Source: Bimuria novae-zelandiae CBS 107.79 | Lineage: Eukaryota > Ascomycota > Dothideomycetes > Pleosporales > Didymosphaeriaceae | Direction: 5' to 3' | Assembly (NCBI GenBank): GCA_010015655.1 | Contig: ML976776.1 | Span: forward strand, 1 to 64,000 | DNA length: 64,000 nucleotides | In this document: positions 23,027 to 34,430 of the stretch, in pieces | Position numbering within the stretch: the stretch's first letter is position 1 | How the letters are laid out: each line of letters opens with the position of its first letter | The notes under the pieces: generated by a model | Databases searched by the model: none | Told to the model about the DNA's origin: nothing | The model's input: the letters and a program-made list of their open reading frames with translations, nothing else | Translations under genes and position numbers: made by a program

Positions 23027-25315
23027 TATCCCCCGCAGGGCCTGAATCTGCCGTACACGGGCCACATATGAATGGCCAATTAGATGAAAGCGTTCGAAAC
23101 CTCTAAACCTTACATCGTAATGTTAGCAATTCCTAAAAATTATTAATTACTAGCTAAAATAAACCTTTTTTTAGAAGCTCTACTATCTATAACTATACCT
23201 AAAGGTGCTATAACGCTAAGCAATAATGCCAACTTCGTTAAGTATATAAAGTACTTAAAAAAAGCTAGTGTTTTGCCTAATCTACTAAAAGATCCGCTAC
23301 CCGACTAGTAACCACTTAAGATTAATAACCTACGTATTTTTAGTAAGGCGGAGATACCTAAAAGTATCGCGGGGGATTCTATTTCCCTATTCAAGTTATT
23401 TTTTAACGTTGACGTCCTCGATAGTATCGCCTACCATACAAATCGCCACGCTGAGTTGCTCCAGCAAGCGCCCTCGCAGGAATATTGTAGAGACTGGAAA
23501 CCGACGTCACCGGCAGAGTTGTACACGTACTTTGCAATCATCGTCTATATGGGAGTCCATCGCGAACCGTCACTGAAGGAGTATTGGCAGCCGGGCCATG
23601 TGAACGCGCCTACGCACAAGATAGGTCAGTACATGCCGCAAAAGCGATGGGAGCAGCTCGACAGATATCTCTATTGCGCTGAGGTTGAGCAGAAGTTCTC
23701 TTCACCATTCGGACGCGTGTGGGAGTTGTCGGAGACTCTACGTAAGCGCAGCTTCAAGTATTAAAAGCCTGGCAAGCACCTCTACGTTAATAAGATAATT
23801 ATAAGATTTACTAGCCACGCTAGCGAGGTTATAATAATTAAAATAAAGCTAACACTAGAGGGCTTTAAAATCTAGTGTTTAGCTAATAATAGATACCTAA
23901 TAAACTAATTATTTCATGCTAAAGGTGCTAGCTAAAGGCCTATTAACTTACTAAATCCTGCAAACGAAGCTTCTACGTCCTTTACGCCTACTAAGTTAGT
24001 GCCTATTAGTCTTGTACTCGCTATTAACGCTGCTAAGCAGCAACGCTTTTCGCTAAATCTTTATATTATTTAAGATAATAATCTCTTTAACACTATCCCT
24101 ATACTTAAATACCTAAAATCTAAAGGTATAGGCTGTGCTAGGACAGTCAGGATAACTAAAACTTTAATAAAGGAGCTTTTTAAGATAATAGCTAAGGCAG
24201 AAGTTAAGATAAACAATAATAGGTTAGCTAGTAAAAAGCTATTAAAAGAGCGCTTTAATAGTAATCTTATACGTATAAAGACGTAGTTTTTAAGTAAGAT
24301 AAGGTAAGGAGAGACATACTAGGCGCTTTTAGCGTTAAAAAGAGTACTAGAAATAGCTTAGAAAGATAGTTAAGTCGTGCTTTTTACAAGTATAGTCGCT
24401 GAGCGTAAGTACTAACGTTATTCTTAATAAGTCTTAGCATAGAGTTATACTTTATTAACTAATAATAATTACTACCTAGTAACGTAACACATCGTTAATC
24501 TACGTTAACGCTTAAAGCTAGCCTAAAATAATAAAAACATCTTTAAGGAGGCCTTTAGTAATTACGCTGTAAAGTTTCTTAGGATCCTTATAATAATTAA
24601 TAACTATAATTACTATAAGAGCGACGTTAATTAATTTAATTAGTATAAAAGCTATTACTCTACGCAGCAGGTTAAGCATTATACTTAATAACCTCTACTT
24701 TACTTTCTACTTAATTTAAGCCTTAATAACGCGTATAGACTCTCCTTGTACTCCTCCGCCGTCTATACTAAATAATCGGGCTACAAGAAGTTCCTATATA
24801 AGCTTATAAAATAGCTCTTTAAGCGTGGCACTAGCCTTTGCCACGGGTTAAAGAAGCAGGTAAGAGTTAATAACGTTATTATTACTAAAGAAAGCGCCTA
24901 TAAGTCTATTAAACTATTTACAAAGGCAAAGACTTATACTATTTATGCTATAACTAGGCGTAAGAGCAATAGCTTAGCGCCTTTAAGGATGCCTCTTAAG
25001 ATAACTTTAAGCAATAGACGTACTCTAAGGACGTTGTTTAGCTACTCTATCTATAAGTTACCTTTATATAGGCTAAAAGTACGCTCTAAGTGCTGGCAAG
25101 AGTACCTATAACGTTACTAAATAATTAAGTAAGTTAACACGAAAATAAGCTTAAGTATTAAGTAATTTTATATTAAAACCTCTAAGAATGCAATCTCTAT
25201 ACAAATTTACCCTATAAGCTTATATTATTTAGTTTTCATGCAGAGTCGAAGGGTTCATCCGATTGGCCACTTACATGTGGCCCGTGTACGGCAGATTCAG
25301 GCCCTGCAGGGGATA
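23027..25315 (+). mobile_element. piggyBac-like DNA transposon (mostly RIP-degraded)
   Basis: 2289 bp with about 61-bp terminal inverted repeats (23027-23087 and 25255-25315) reading TATCCCC(C/T)GCAGGGCC then TGAATCTGCCGTACACGGG, with six transition differences. The interior reads as a piggyBac transposase on the plus strand. The TTAA target duplication typical of the superfamily is not seen (left flank ..CCT, right flank CGCG..), so the exact ends or the duplication are uncertain. The left end lies only two bases beyond the right target duplication of the 431-bp solo LTR. Confidence 0.82.
23130..24990 (+). pseudogene. piggyBac-type transposase (DDE_Tnp_1_7), degraded
   Basis: A clean 102-codon segment (23456-23764) contains ELYTYFAIIVYMGVHREPSL then KEYW, the conserved N-terminal part of the piggyBac DDE domain. 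Beyond its stop the frame continues as PGKHLYVNKIIIRFTSHASE and LEGFKI..CLANNRYLINYLF, matching the family block that normally has a catalytic Asp (VDE) where this copy has VNK. Then comes DNNLFNTIPILKYLKSKGIG, the second Asp block. RIP-type stops surround the clean segment. The enzyme would catalyse cut-and-paste transposition; this copy cannot. Confidence 0.8.
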
Positions 25316-26221
25316 CGCGTAGGGACGTTTCCGTTTTTACTAAAGCTAATCCTAATCTTTTTAAAAGTAGGGTTTAGTTAGGCGTGTATATTAATTATAG
25401 TAAAATTAGAATATAATTAAAAAGAAGTGTATTATCGCTTAGAGTTAAAAGTAAAAAAGTAAGCTACAATTTTTTTTTAAAAAGTTATTTTATAATAGCT
25501 TAAATCCTATATTTAAAATTCTTTAGGAAGATATGATTTTCTCTTATAAAAATAAAGACGATTTAACGTACTCCACAAGCGAGTGGCCGGAAATGCCAAG
25601 ACCCTATTAAAATCTACACTCTACACAATAGTACAGAACGTATATAAATAGTTATAAGAAATTAGGGTAAGCTAATTTACTTAAAATTTACTTTTACTTC
25701 TTTTTTATACGTGCGTGAATTATACCTAGTCTTACTATAATATCTATAGTACTATTAAATTAATTGTTATAAGGGACTATACTTACCTAAGCCTGTTCCG
25801 GATGAGGAGAGAATAGGTTAAGGGTAAAGTACCTCGCGGATATTCAGTGGTCGAGAGTGATAGTGGCAATACTAGGTTTATAAATACTCTAATTCTATAA
25901 CAAACTATAGAATAACTAACTAAGAGAATTACTAATCCGTTATAGGAGATATACTCGTAGTATTAAAAGAAAATTAACTATAAGGAGTAGGAAAGATATA
26001 AAGAAATTATTAGACTATATACTATCTATCCTATCTCTTACTATTATTTAAATTACTTTTATAGTCATGCTAAGGCTTTCCTTTTGAAAATGGTTCCTAG
26101 GATTTACTATAGTTTTAATCCTTATATAGGACTTCTCGCTTATATAAGACTATATTATAAAATTACTCACCTAAGCTACTTCACGTCTCCTTATGTTTTC
26201 TAACTTAGTTATTTTATTAAT
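25316..26221. other. degraded repeat DNA without recognisable gene
   Basis: AT-rich relic sequence between the piggyBac-like element and a small solo LTR. Two GC islands stand out. At about 25570-25612 the words ACAAGCGAGTGGCCGGAAATG recall the AAGCGAGCGG words of the Fot1 inverted repeats. At about 25790-25885 a segment beginning TGTTCCGGATGAGG looks like an LTR start that runs into RIP-degraded sequence. Neither has a partner that I can pair with confidence. Confidence 0.5.
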
Positions 26222-26226
26222 AATAA

Positions 26227-26423
26227 TGTTGGATACGCTCTCTCTAGTAAAAGGAAAGGAACCGAAAACGGATTACATTCGAAGATTCATGATGATTGTT
26301 GTCTACTTATGGGTGCTACAGAAGTGTACATGATCTTGTCCAAGTAGGACCGAAGTAGGATCGAGGCGGTCTGTTGGGCATCATTGGGCAGCCAATGTAT
26401 CTACCAATACCCATAATCCGTCA
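26227..26423. repeat. solo LTR (197 bp)
   Basis: Starts TGTTGGATACGC, ends CATAATCCGTCA and is flanked by 5-bp direct repeats AATAA at 26222-26226 and 26424-26428. Normal base composition inside AT-rich surroundings, with no attached internal domain. A small non-autonomous LTR element is the alternative. Confidence 0.78.
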
Positions 26424-26428
26424 AATAA

Positions 26429-27179
26429 CCTTTTTAGCGTAATTATCTAGTCCCTTTATTTTTATAGGGTTTGTAATTATAATACTATCCTACATTTGAA
26501 GGCTATTATCATAATGCTTTACTTTATTATATTACTATACTATTAGTATATAAGTTTTAATTTTTATGAAGGTGCGCGTCCCTGTATTTTAAAATGAATT
26601 ATAACTTCCTTTTAATTTCCTTTACCTTACTAACTATGCTAAAAGCTCTTTATTTATTTCTTACTACTTATTATGTCCGTACGGAGAAAAGTAGAGTCTT
26701 TAGGTTTAAAAATAATATCTAGTTATAAGCGTTATTAGAGAATAAAACTATAGTGCTTTATAGATGCTGCCTCTAAGGAGTGTGCTGGTTATATTTCCAT
26801 TTATACTTTATATAGTTTATAGGTTCCTAAAAAAGATTAAGAACGTGTTTAGAAAGAAAAGCGCAAAAAGCGCTTAAACTTACTTATAGCTAAAAAGTAT
26901 TAAGCTTTAGATACTAAGGATTTAGCTTACTTAGCTTTAGTAATTGCCTGTCTTCGTCGCAAACTAGCTAAGGTAAAAGAGAAAGAATATAGCTACGCTT
27001 AGTATAATCTTCGTATTATTAACGCGATAAAAGCTTTAGAAAAGAAAAAAAATAATCTAAAGGGTATAATTACTATTATTAATTACGAACCTTTGTAACC
27101 CGTACCTTTATGATCTAACTTAAGCTAGTTATAAGTTAAATCATTTTTATTTAGTTTTAACTTTTCCTTATCTTTTAAC
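26429..27179 (+). pseudogene. degraded reading frame with Lys/Arg-rich helix, unassigned
   Basis: AT-rich relic. On the plus strand one frame reads KRKKRLNLLIAKKY, then LDTKDLAYLALVIACLRRKL, AKVKEKEYSYA and NLRIINAIKALEKKKN, with stops. It is a charged, leucine-rich, probably helical sequence similar in flavour to the antisense frames of Gypsy A. It lies opposite in sense to the Gypsy B fragment on its right, so it may be an equivalent antisense frame of that or a related element. No confident family assignment. Confidence 0.35.
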
Positions 27180-27197
27180 TTTTTTTTTTTTTTTTTG

Positions 27198-30100
27198 ATT
27201 TACTAGTTTCTAGTTTCCTGCCAAAGGGTATTATTAGTACTAATTTTTATTTAGGGTTAAAGTAGGCTAGCGCAGGGTCTATATAAAATACTATCTTTAG
27301 AAAGTTAAATACGTATTACTACTCTTAACTTTAAATAAATTCTACTCTTTTACTAGTAAGCTTTATAAGGGGCTTATTATGCTAAAGAAGTCTTATATAA
27401 ATCTTTAATAAAAGTTTGCGAAGCCTATAAAGCTTTAAACTATTTTTGCTAAGATTAGTAGCATATATTTTTAAATTATTTAGACTTTATTTAGGTCTAT
27501 GCTTACGTCCTTATTAACTTTTATAATAAATTTAAGGTACTTAGTATTTTTAACGTAGAACTTAAATTTTTTTAATATTTAAATATAGTCCTGTGGCCTC
27601 TAACTTTTAAATTGTAGTACCTACTTTCTCTTCGTGGTCTTTTTCGCTACTACTAAAGAAAATAAAAACGTTATTTATATATACTAAGTAGTAGTTATTA
27701 AGGTGCTTTTTTAGTACCTAGTTAATATACTGCTAAAACATACTTAGCTCGACAGCTAGGCTAAAAGGAACTACTAGCTACTTATAGAAAATAAATTAGA
27801 TTTTAAACGATATTTTCTATTCCTCGTCTTTTACTATCTAAAGCCTATAGAAGGCTTAAATTATATTAAGTTTACTAAACTATTTAGCCTTTACGAGGAG
27901 CTAAAAGATCTTACTAATTAATAGTAAAAGGTACTTGTCCTTCTTTAAAATAGTATTTAAGACTTAATAATTAACGTAAAAGTATAGTACTCTACTAGGT
28001 TTCTTAGTAAATAATACTAGGGCAGCGACGCTAGACTTACTTACTTAAATAAAATCTTTATTTAAGTATTTAGTAAGCTCTATCTAAAGGACAAGTAACT
28101 CTTTACGAGACATATTAAATAGAGGGCTATAGGGGATTTCTAGGATCTTATTATCTTTTTCTACAAGAGGGATAAAAAGATTTACTCTAGGTCTATAGTG
28201 TAGGGGGAGCTTATTAGTTTGTTCCTTATAAAAGATACGCTGTAAGTCCTTAAAAGCTTTAAGTAATAACTTTTATAGGTATGGCTTTAGCTTATAGGTT
28301 AACGCCTTTTATATATCTTTTATTAATATAGAAAATACCTTAGCTCTATTTCTTAGGCGTCAATTACGCTAATCTAAGACTATAAAGGCTAAAGCAAATA
28401 TTCCTTAAGGCTTTATTAATAGTTTTTTACTTTTTTAATTATAGATATAAGTGCCTAAACTTCTAATCTAGATTAATTTCTTTACTATGACTAGTTTAAC
28501 CCTATTCTTCTTTGTTTAGATTAGGCTAAGGATTAGACCGTATAACTTATTATTAGGTAAGACGTAGAACTATATTAGTTTTATATAGCTATTAATATCT
28601 ACTTTTAATTAGACTATTTTACGTATAAAGAGTTGCATGCCTCTAATACTAATAACCTTTTATAAATAGGATAGATTCTTACGCTATAGGTAGGCTTTTA
28701 TTATAATTTTTTTTATATAAATCTAAAGGTTAAATAACTTAAATTAATTATTGTTAATATAAACATAATATTATTATTAAGCAAGTATATAATTACTAGT
28801 ATTAAGTCTAGCTATAGCTTTTAAAAGTTATTAAAACTTGTCTTTTACCCTTTTCCTACTTTTGCTTCTTAGCGGTGACTATTACTAGGAGGATCTAGTT
28901 TTTAAAATTAATAAAAATTATATTAAACTCTTTATTAGAAGATCCATTAGTAGCAGGTATAGTAGCGCGAACTTATACTAGCTTTATTGTAAGTAAAATT
29001 TTACACTACTTTACGCGGTATCCTGTATCTTTAAAATAAAAATAGAAACTATTCTTCTTATAGGTTTCTATTACCTCGCGCGATATCTACGTGGCTTATT
29101 TCTAGGTATTACTTATCTTATATCCTATAGCTTTGTCTGTTACTTAGTGTCTTTTATCTTGACTCTATCGGCCGGACATTCTTCTAGGGTTATCTTAGGT
29201 AGGTTCTTAATCTATCTCGTTCAGCGTCCTACTCTTAGTAGAAAACTTTAGTAGCGATAATTTATTTTAGAAAAGGGGTTTTTTATCTTATTAACTTTTT
29301 TTAGACTTCATATAAATCCTAATTATTATTTATATTTACTATATTTATTTAGTCCTGTAAGTTATTACGCAGGCTTTAAAATTATAATTTTTTTTAAAAT
29401 TTCTTAATTATACTCTTTAACTTCTATAGCGTAGTTATTAAAGTTAAAATTAAAGTCACGAAGCTTCTAGTTCCCTTATTATATTATAAGTAAGTAGTTA
29501 CGCGCGATTTCTTCCGCTAGGTAGTTATAAAAGTTATAGTCTAATAATTTCTAGAGGTTAGTTTTAGTGTATTCTAGGTAGTAGTTTAAGTACGTAATTC
29601 CTACCGTTGCTGCACGTCTTATTAATTAACTAATAATATATTTAAATATATTTCTAAGGCGTTCCTTATCCTTTAGGAACTTATATTATATTATTATCTT
29701 AAAGTAGTAGTAATCCTGTTATTTACTATTAAAGTAGGCTAAATTAAAGATTTTAGAATAAAAGCTTCTTCCTTAGTTTAAAATAAGCTTTACTATTAAT
29801 CTCTCTCGTAGCTCTATTTATTAGTCTACTTTTAATAGCTAATTCCTACCTCCTGTCTCTTAGGAGTATTATTATAATAATAGGGATTTTTAGCACTTTC
29901 TTATTATTTCTTTAGTTAGTCCTCCTACTATTTATAGTAGGGTCTAAAATATATTCTAGAGGTTAACAAGTACTTTAATCTTGCTTAAGAATTACTATAT
30001 TTTATTCTTATTAGCTCCTAATATCTAGAGTTTAATTATAAATAAGAAGGCTATTCTTTTATTTTCCTAAGTATTACTTTTTTATAAGCTAATAGCTTGC

Positions 30101-30480
30101 TGCGTATAATTATTCGCGCTAAGATATAAATTTTTTGTAAAAAGCCTTATTTTTATTACTATAGCTTTTTTATTTAGTAAAGATAGTCTTACTAGCGTTA
30201 AGTGTCTATTAAGACTCCTTTTTAATTACTTATTAGGGAGGGTTCTATCTCCTTATAGGCCTAGACGTTGCCTTTATAGTATTTATTTATGTAAGTCCTT
30301 TAACTTCCTGTGCTACTTTATAGCTTTAGTTTATAATTATATTTAAAATCTACTTGTCCCGCGACGAGTAGAAGTAATTAAATTTAATATAAAGGGCTAA
30401 GTACTTAAGGAGCTAAAAGTACTAAAAGAATACTTATAAATTTAATAAAAAGTCTAAAGTTAAGCTTTAGGAGTTAAACT
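27198..30480 (-). mobile_element. truncated Ty3/Gypsy element B (gag to start of RNase H), RIP-degraded
   Basis: Minus-strand frames read, from right to left, gag (about 30360-28860) with a mutated CCHC knuckle near 29000-29045 (FKDTGYRVK), then protease, and reverse transcriptase at about 28050-27560. RT words are VLYFYVNY, KDKYLLLLISKIF and YLVYINNVFIFFSSSEKDH; the YxDD box has become INN. They continue into GLYLNIKKFKFYVKNTKYL and the RNase H start PALAYFNPK. The coding sequence stops abruptly at an 18-bp poly(T) run (27180-27197), which is poly(A) on the coding strand. Integrase and both LTRs are not found next to it, so this is a 3'-truncated copy of a family distinct from A. Confidence 0.75.
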
Positions 30481-30499
30481 TATATATCTAGAGTTTGTA

Positions 30500-30595
30500 T
30501 AACTAAGGGTCAAGGATCTGAGGTAACAACTAGACGTTTGCATAATCAAGGGTTAAGGATACGAGGCAATAACTGGGCGTAGCCTATTACATCTT
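30500..30595. repeat. short GC-richer tandem near-repeat at junction of elements B and C
   Basis: Two ~43-bp units, ATAACTAAGGGTCAAGGATC.. and ATAATCAAGGGTTAAGGATA.., each followed by GAGGYAAYAACT, stand out from the AT-rich background between Gypsy B and Gypsy C. They may be the repeated tip of an LTR. No function assigned. Confidence 0.45.
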
Positions 30596-33500
30596 CTATT
30601 AGCCCATATTCCGTAAACACCGCGTTATTTACCTTATAGGCTAGTTTTTTTACTATAATAGATTTTCTATAAGTTTAAACTTAGCTATCTTAGTTAAGTA
30701 ATTAATTATTACTATAATAGTATCACACATTCGCTTTGTTCCTAGTCATAATAACTTTAGAAGCTTTACTATAAAGTCTATTATTACACTTTACTATGGT
30801 CCCTTAACTACTTATAGTAATTATAATAATTCGTAAGGCTTATATCTTTTTATCTTATTTTTATAGCATGCTAAATAGTTGCTTATAACCTAAGTTACCG
30901 TCTACTTAAGTCTAAAACAGTATACTTATTTATAATTTTGCGCGTTGTTTCTTTAATGTCTAAGTATCCTTATTCTTATAATTTATATATTTTCTAATTA
31001 AGACTTCTTTACATTTTAGTTTTACAAGAATTGTATAGCGGTACTCTTATCTTATTTTATTAAGCCCGTGTTAGAAGAGGTCGTATTCTTCTTATTAATC
31101 TATAGTAAGTTATTCGTAGTCTTAAAAATCTTATACTATTAGTTTTATATATCTTAGACTAACGATGCGGACCTTAATTATTAGATAATTATATTTAATA
31201 GTTTTATTACTCCTTGCTTATAGTGCTATATTGTATAAATCTAGTTTATTTTTAGTATAGTCTAATCTTTTGCTTAGGGTGTCTGATGCGCTATTAAGCG
31301 TTCCTAGCTAATAGTATATTATGAAGTTAAAATTTGCTAAAAATCTACTTATTACAGCTATTATTAGTTAAGCTTCTTTATAATTATAAAGCTAGTAAGG
31401 GTTTTATAGTCTATTTACACCTCTATTTTAAAAGCGTACTCTAGTAAGCTAAGCTTTTCATTATTTAAAAGTATCTACTATTTTAAGTAGTTTCTTATCG
31501 TAAACGTTATAGTTAAGTTCTACTCTTAAGAACTTTCTTAAATAGAAGAACACTAGTCACTATTTTTTATTATTACTTTATTATAAGAGTATTACTCTTA
31601 GCGTGTAATCTAATGCGTCTATTTCAACTCTTATAGGTTTCATTAGTGTATGTATTTAGAGGAGAGGTACTGCAAGAAACTTTCTTTATAGTTCTTTAAA
31701 TACCTCTAATAATTTTTTAATCAAAGGCTAAGTGCTTTCTCTGTTTTCTTTTTTATAAGATTTATTAACGGTGCGGTAGTCTTAGAGTAGTCCTTAATAA
31801 ACTTTTTATAGAAGTTAGTACCCCCTAAAAAACTAAATATCTTTTACTAACTTTAAAACTAATTATTTCTAAATATTAATTATTTTTTTATAGTCTATAG
31901 CCACATCTTCTATTAAAATAATAAGTCTTAAGTACTTTATTATCGTAACGTAAAACTTGCATTTATTTAAGAAAAAAAGTAATTAATACTCTTTTATTTT
32001 TATAAGTACTTTTTTTTACGTATTCTATATACTTTGTAAGCGTCCTAGTAGAATGGATAAGTACGTTGTCAAGGTAAACTATATAAAATATATCTAGATA
32101 TTCGTATAGCGCTTTATTAATTAGCGTCTAAAATATAATAGGGGCGTTTATTAGTCTAAAGAATATTACTTAGTACTTATATAGACTATATAGGTTCTAA
32201 ACGCAGTCTTCTACTTACATTTCTTAACTATTTATATATAGTAATAACTGTTACGTATATTAAATTTTATAAACTACTTAGCTTCTTAGAGCCTATCTAT
32301 TAGCTCTATAATTAAGGGTAGTAGGTACTAGTTCTTAATTATAACCTTATTTAGCTATCTATAGTCTATATAAAGTCGTAGCTTACTATTCTCCTTAGGT
32401 ACCTAAAGTATAAGAAAAGCCGCTAGGCTTGAACTTTCTTAAATATAATATTTTACTAGGTGCTTTTTTAAATAATCCTATACTTCCTTCTCTTAGCCTA
32501 TAGACATTAATTTTAGCTATTTTGGATATAGCTTTATAATATTTACCAAAAGTATCTCGTAATTCTTCTTTTTTAATTTCTTTAAAAAGTTCTGTATACT
32601 ACTAGTATTCTAGTAAAATATTATTAACTTGTACTTCTACCTTAAAACCTAAATATTATACCCAAATTAGTCTTACTTAGTCTAGATTCTCTTTTATAAC
32701 TTTCGTGATTTTAGTAGCTAAAAATTATTAAGTTCAACTTTTAACCCGTCCTACTAGGGCATCTAGGATTAATAGCTCTACTTTTTATATTGTTTATACG
32801 TTAGTAACTTTTACTATAAGTTTTTAGATAAGTAGCGTTTTCTTCCACTAGTTAATAATAGGATTATATTTAAGAAGCTAGTTATAACTAATAATTACTT
32901 TTAAGCTTCTAAAACCTATTATCGTGAAGCTATATTAGCTCTAGAATTTATCTAGACTAATAAGTAATAGCGTTCTTTTCAGGCGCAAATAGCCTTTACT
33001 ATATCCTTAGAATAACGTCCTAGTAACTATTTTTACTTATACTGGTGTCTCTTTATTTTTATAAGACAGGTTATATTTTTCTACTATTTTAAGAGATATT
33101 AAATATCTAGTTACTCTAGGGTCTATTAGCGCTGTTACTTAGTAACCGCTAATTATAACTTCTTTAGTTAGTTATAGGCTATCTACCCTATTTCTACCTT
33201 CTTTACCTTTATAATCACGCCTCTACTAGTAAGGTCTTTTATTTAGTAGCGTCCTAGTTTTCTAACTTATTATTAGCTTATTTAGTAGGGTTCTAAAAAG
33301 CTTTTCCTTTCTTAGTTTAGGTTCGTGTGGTTTTATTTATGTTAGTGTTAGTTTTGGTCTTTTTCTATTACTTTTAGTAAAGCACTTTATAGGTGCTCTT
33401 AGTATTTTTAATTCTTAAAACCTCTTCTTCCTCTTAAGATTCCCTATATCGTTTGTATCCTGTAACTAGACACTCCTAAGATTTTAGATCCTAATATAGT

Positions 33501-33890
33501 AGTGTTATTTCTAGTACTAATATTTATTCTTTTTAATATAGGTGTGCTAGGTAATCCGTATTATAGTCTACCTATCTAATTTATTATAGGTAATTAAGAT
33601 TCATATCCTTTATCGATTAATTTCTTATAATTACTATTAATCCTAAGTTTATACTTTTAGGATACTAGCTTATAGCTTCTTTATATGCTTTGTGCATTTA
33701 GTATTTATTATTAAAGTACTTTTACTATCCTAATTTTTTATAGTATCGTGACTATTGGTCGGAAAAATATTGATAGCAGTTTATTATTAGTTTATAGTTA
33801 TTAATAAAAGTATAGTTAGGGTTTCTTAGTAATATTACTACTTATATCTTTTTGTATTTAATGTGGACTACTATAGCGGCATAGTAATAT
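30596..33890 (-). mobile_element. truncated Ty3/Gypsy element C (gag to integrase), RIP-degraded
   Basis: Minus-strand frames read from right to left as gag/protease (about 33870-32750) and reverse transcriptase (about 32480-31800), with KPSGFSYTLGT, LRS..VVYKI and a catalytic box YLDNVLIHSTRT near 32060-32080 (second Asp changed to Asn). RNase H is at about 31750-31350 and integrase at about 31060-30600. The integrase reads KNKIKRYKPYELL..L, then SVIIDFIVKLLKLL and MCDTIIVIIN, matching the conserved RHKPYG/MDFI/D..LV blocks. No flanking LTR was identified, so it is a relic. It differs in sequence from family A and from fragment B. Confidence 0.75.
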
Positions 33891-34430
33891 AGTTACTAAG
33901 GACGCTAAGGGAGGCTAAGATAGGTAAAAGAGTAAGAAAGTAAAAAACAAAAGAGTAATAACTTAAAAAGGCTTATACAAAGGCTAAATAGACCTTAAAT
34001 AAAGTCCTTTAACTTTAAGAGAAAGAAGAAAGAGAGAGATTAAAAATTTAAAAGTAAAAAGAAAAGGAGAGGATAGAGGCTAAAAAGTAGTATAAATATA
34101 AGTGCAAGAAAATAGAAAAAGAAAACTTTAAAAAAGCTATATAATCTTCCTAAAAGGGAAAGAGGAAGGCTTTAAGGCCTCTTATAATAATAAAAATAGA
34201 CTGATATAAAGGTTACTATAAAGGCTGCTATTAACGCTTAAGGTAATTAACTACATAATTTCTTACCTATAATTACTACTTAGCGTAGCTAAAATATTAA
34301 GCTTATATTAAAATTTAAGTAGTACATCATTTTTGCAGGAGTTTGTTTAGTATTATAATAATTTATTAGAATAATTTAGCTATTATAGGTGACTTTGTAA
34401 CGCTGTTTGTGTTACCGCGTGATTTTAATA
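33891..34430 (+). pseudogene. relic with Lys/Glu-rich helical reading frame at block edge
   Basis: Plus-strand text reads EKEERERLKI, KEKERIEAKK, KCKKIEKENFKKAI and KGKRKALRPLIIIKID, interrupted by TAA/TAG. Highly charged, probably coiled-coil C-termini of this kind are seen in pogo/Fot1 transposases and in repeat-associated fungal proteins, but no catalytic domain is attached. A small imperfect palindrome TGTAACGCTGTTTGTGTTAC lies at about 34395-34415, just before the composition becomes normal. Confidence 0.35.

Larger units (their letters stand above)
1851..34430. other. AT-rich, RIP-degraded transposon block
   Basis: For about 32.5 kb the sequence is dominated by TA-rich text in which transposon coding frames are still readable but peppered with TAG/TAA. 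Gln codons have become TAG/TAA, Cys has become Tyr in zinc knuckles and Asp has become Asn in catalytic motifs. These are C:G to T:A changes, as RIP makes in filamentous ascomycetes. Short GC-balanced islands interrupt it: solo LTRs at 3582-3807, 22589-23019 and 26227-26423, Copia segments, a piggyBac segment at about 23430-23765, and small relics at 25570-25610, 25790-25885 and 30505-30590. The right border, at about 34430, is sharp. Confidence 0.9.
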
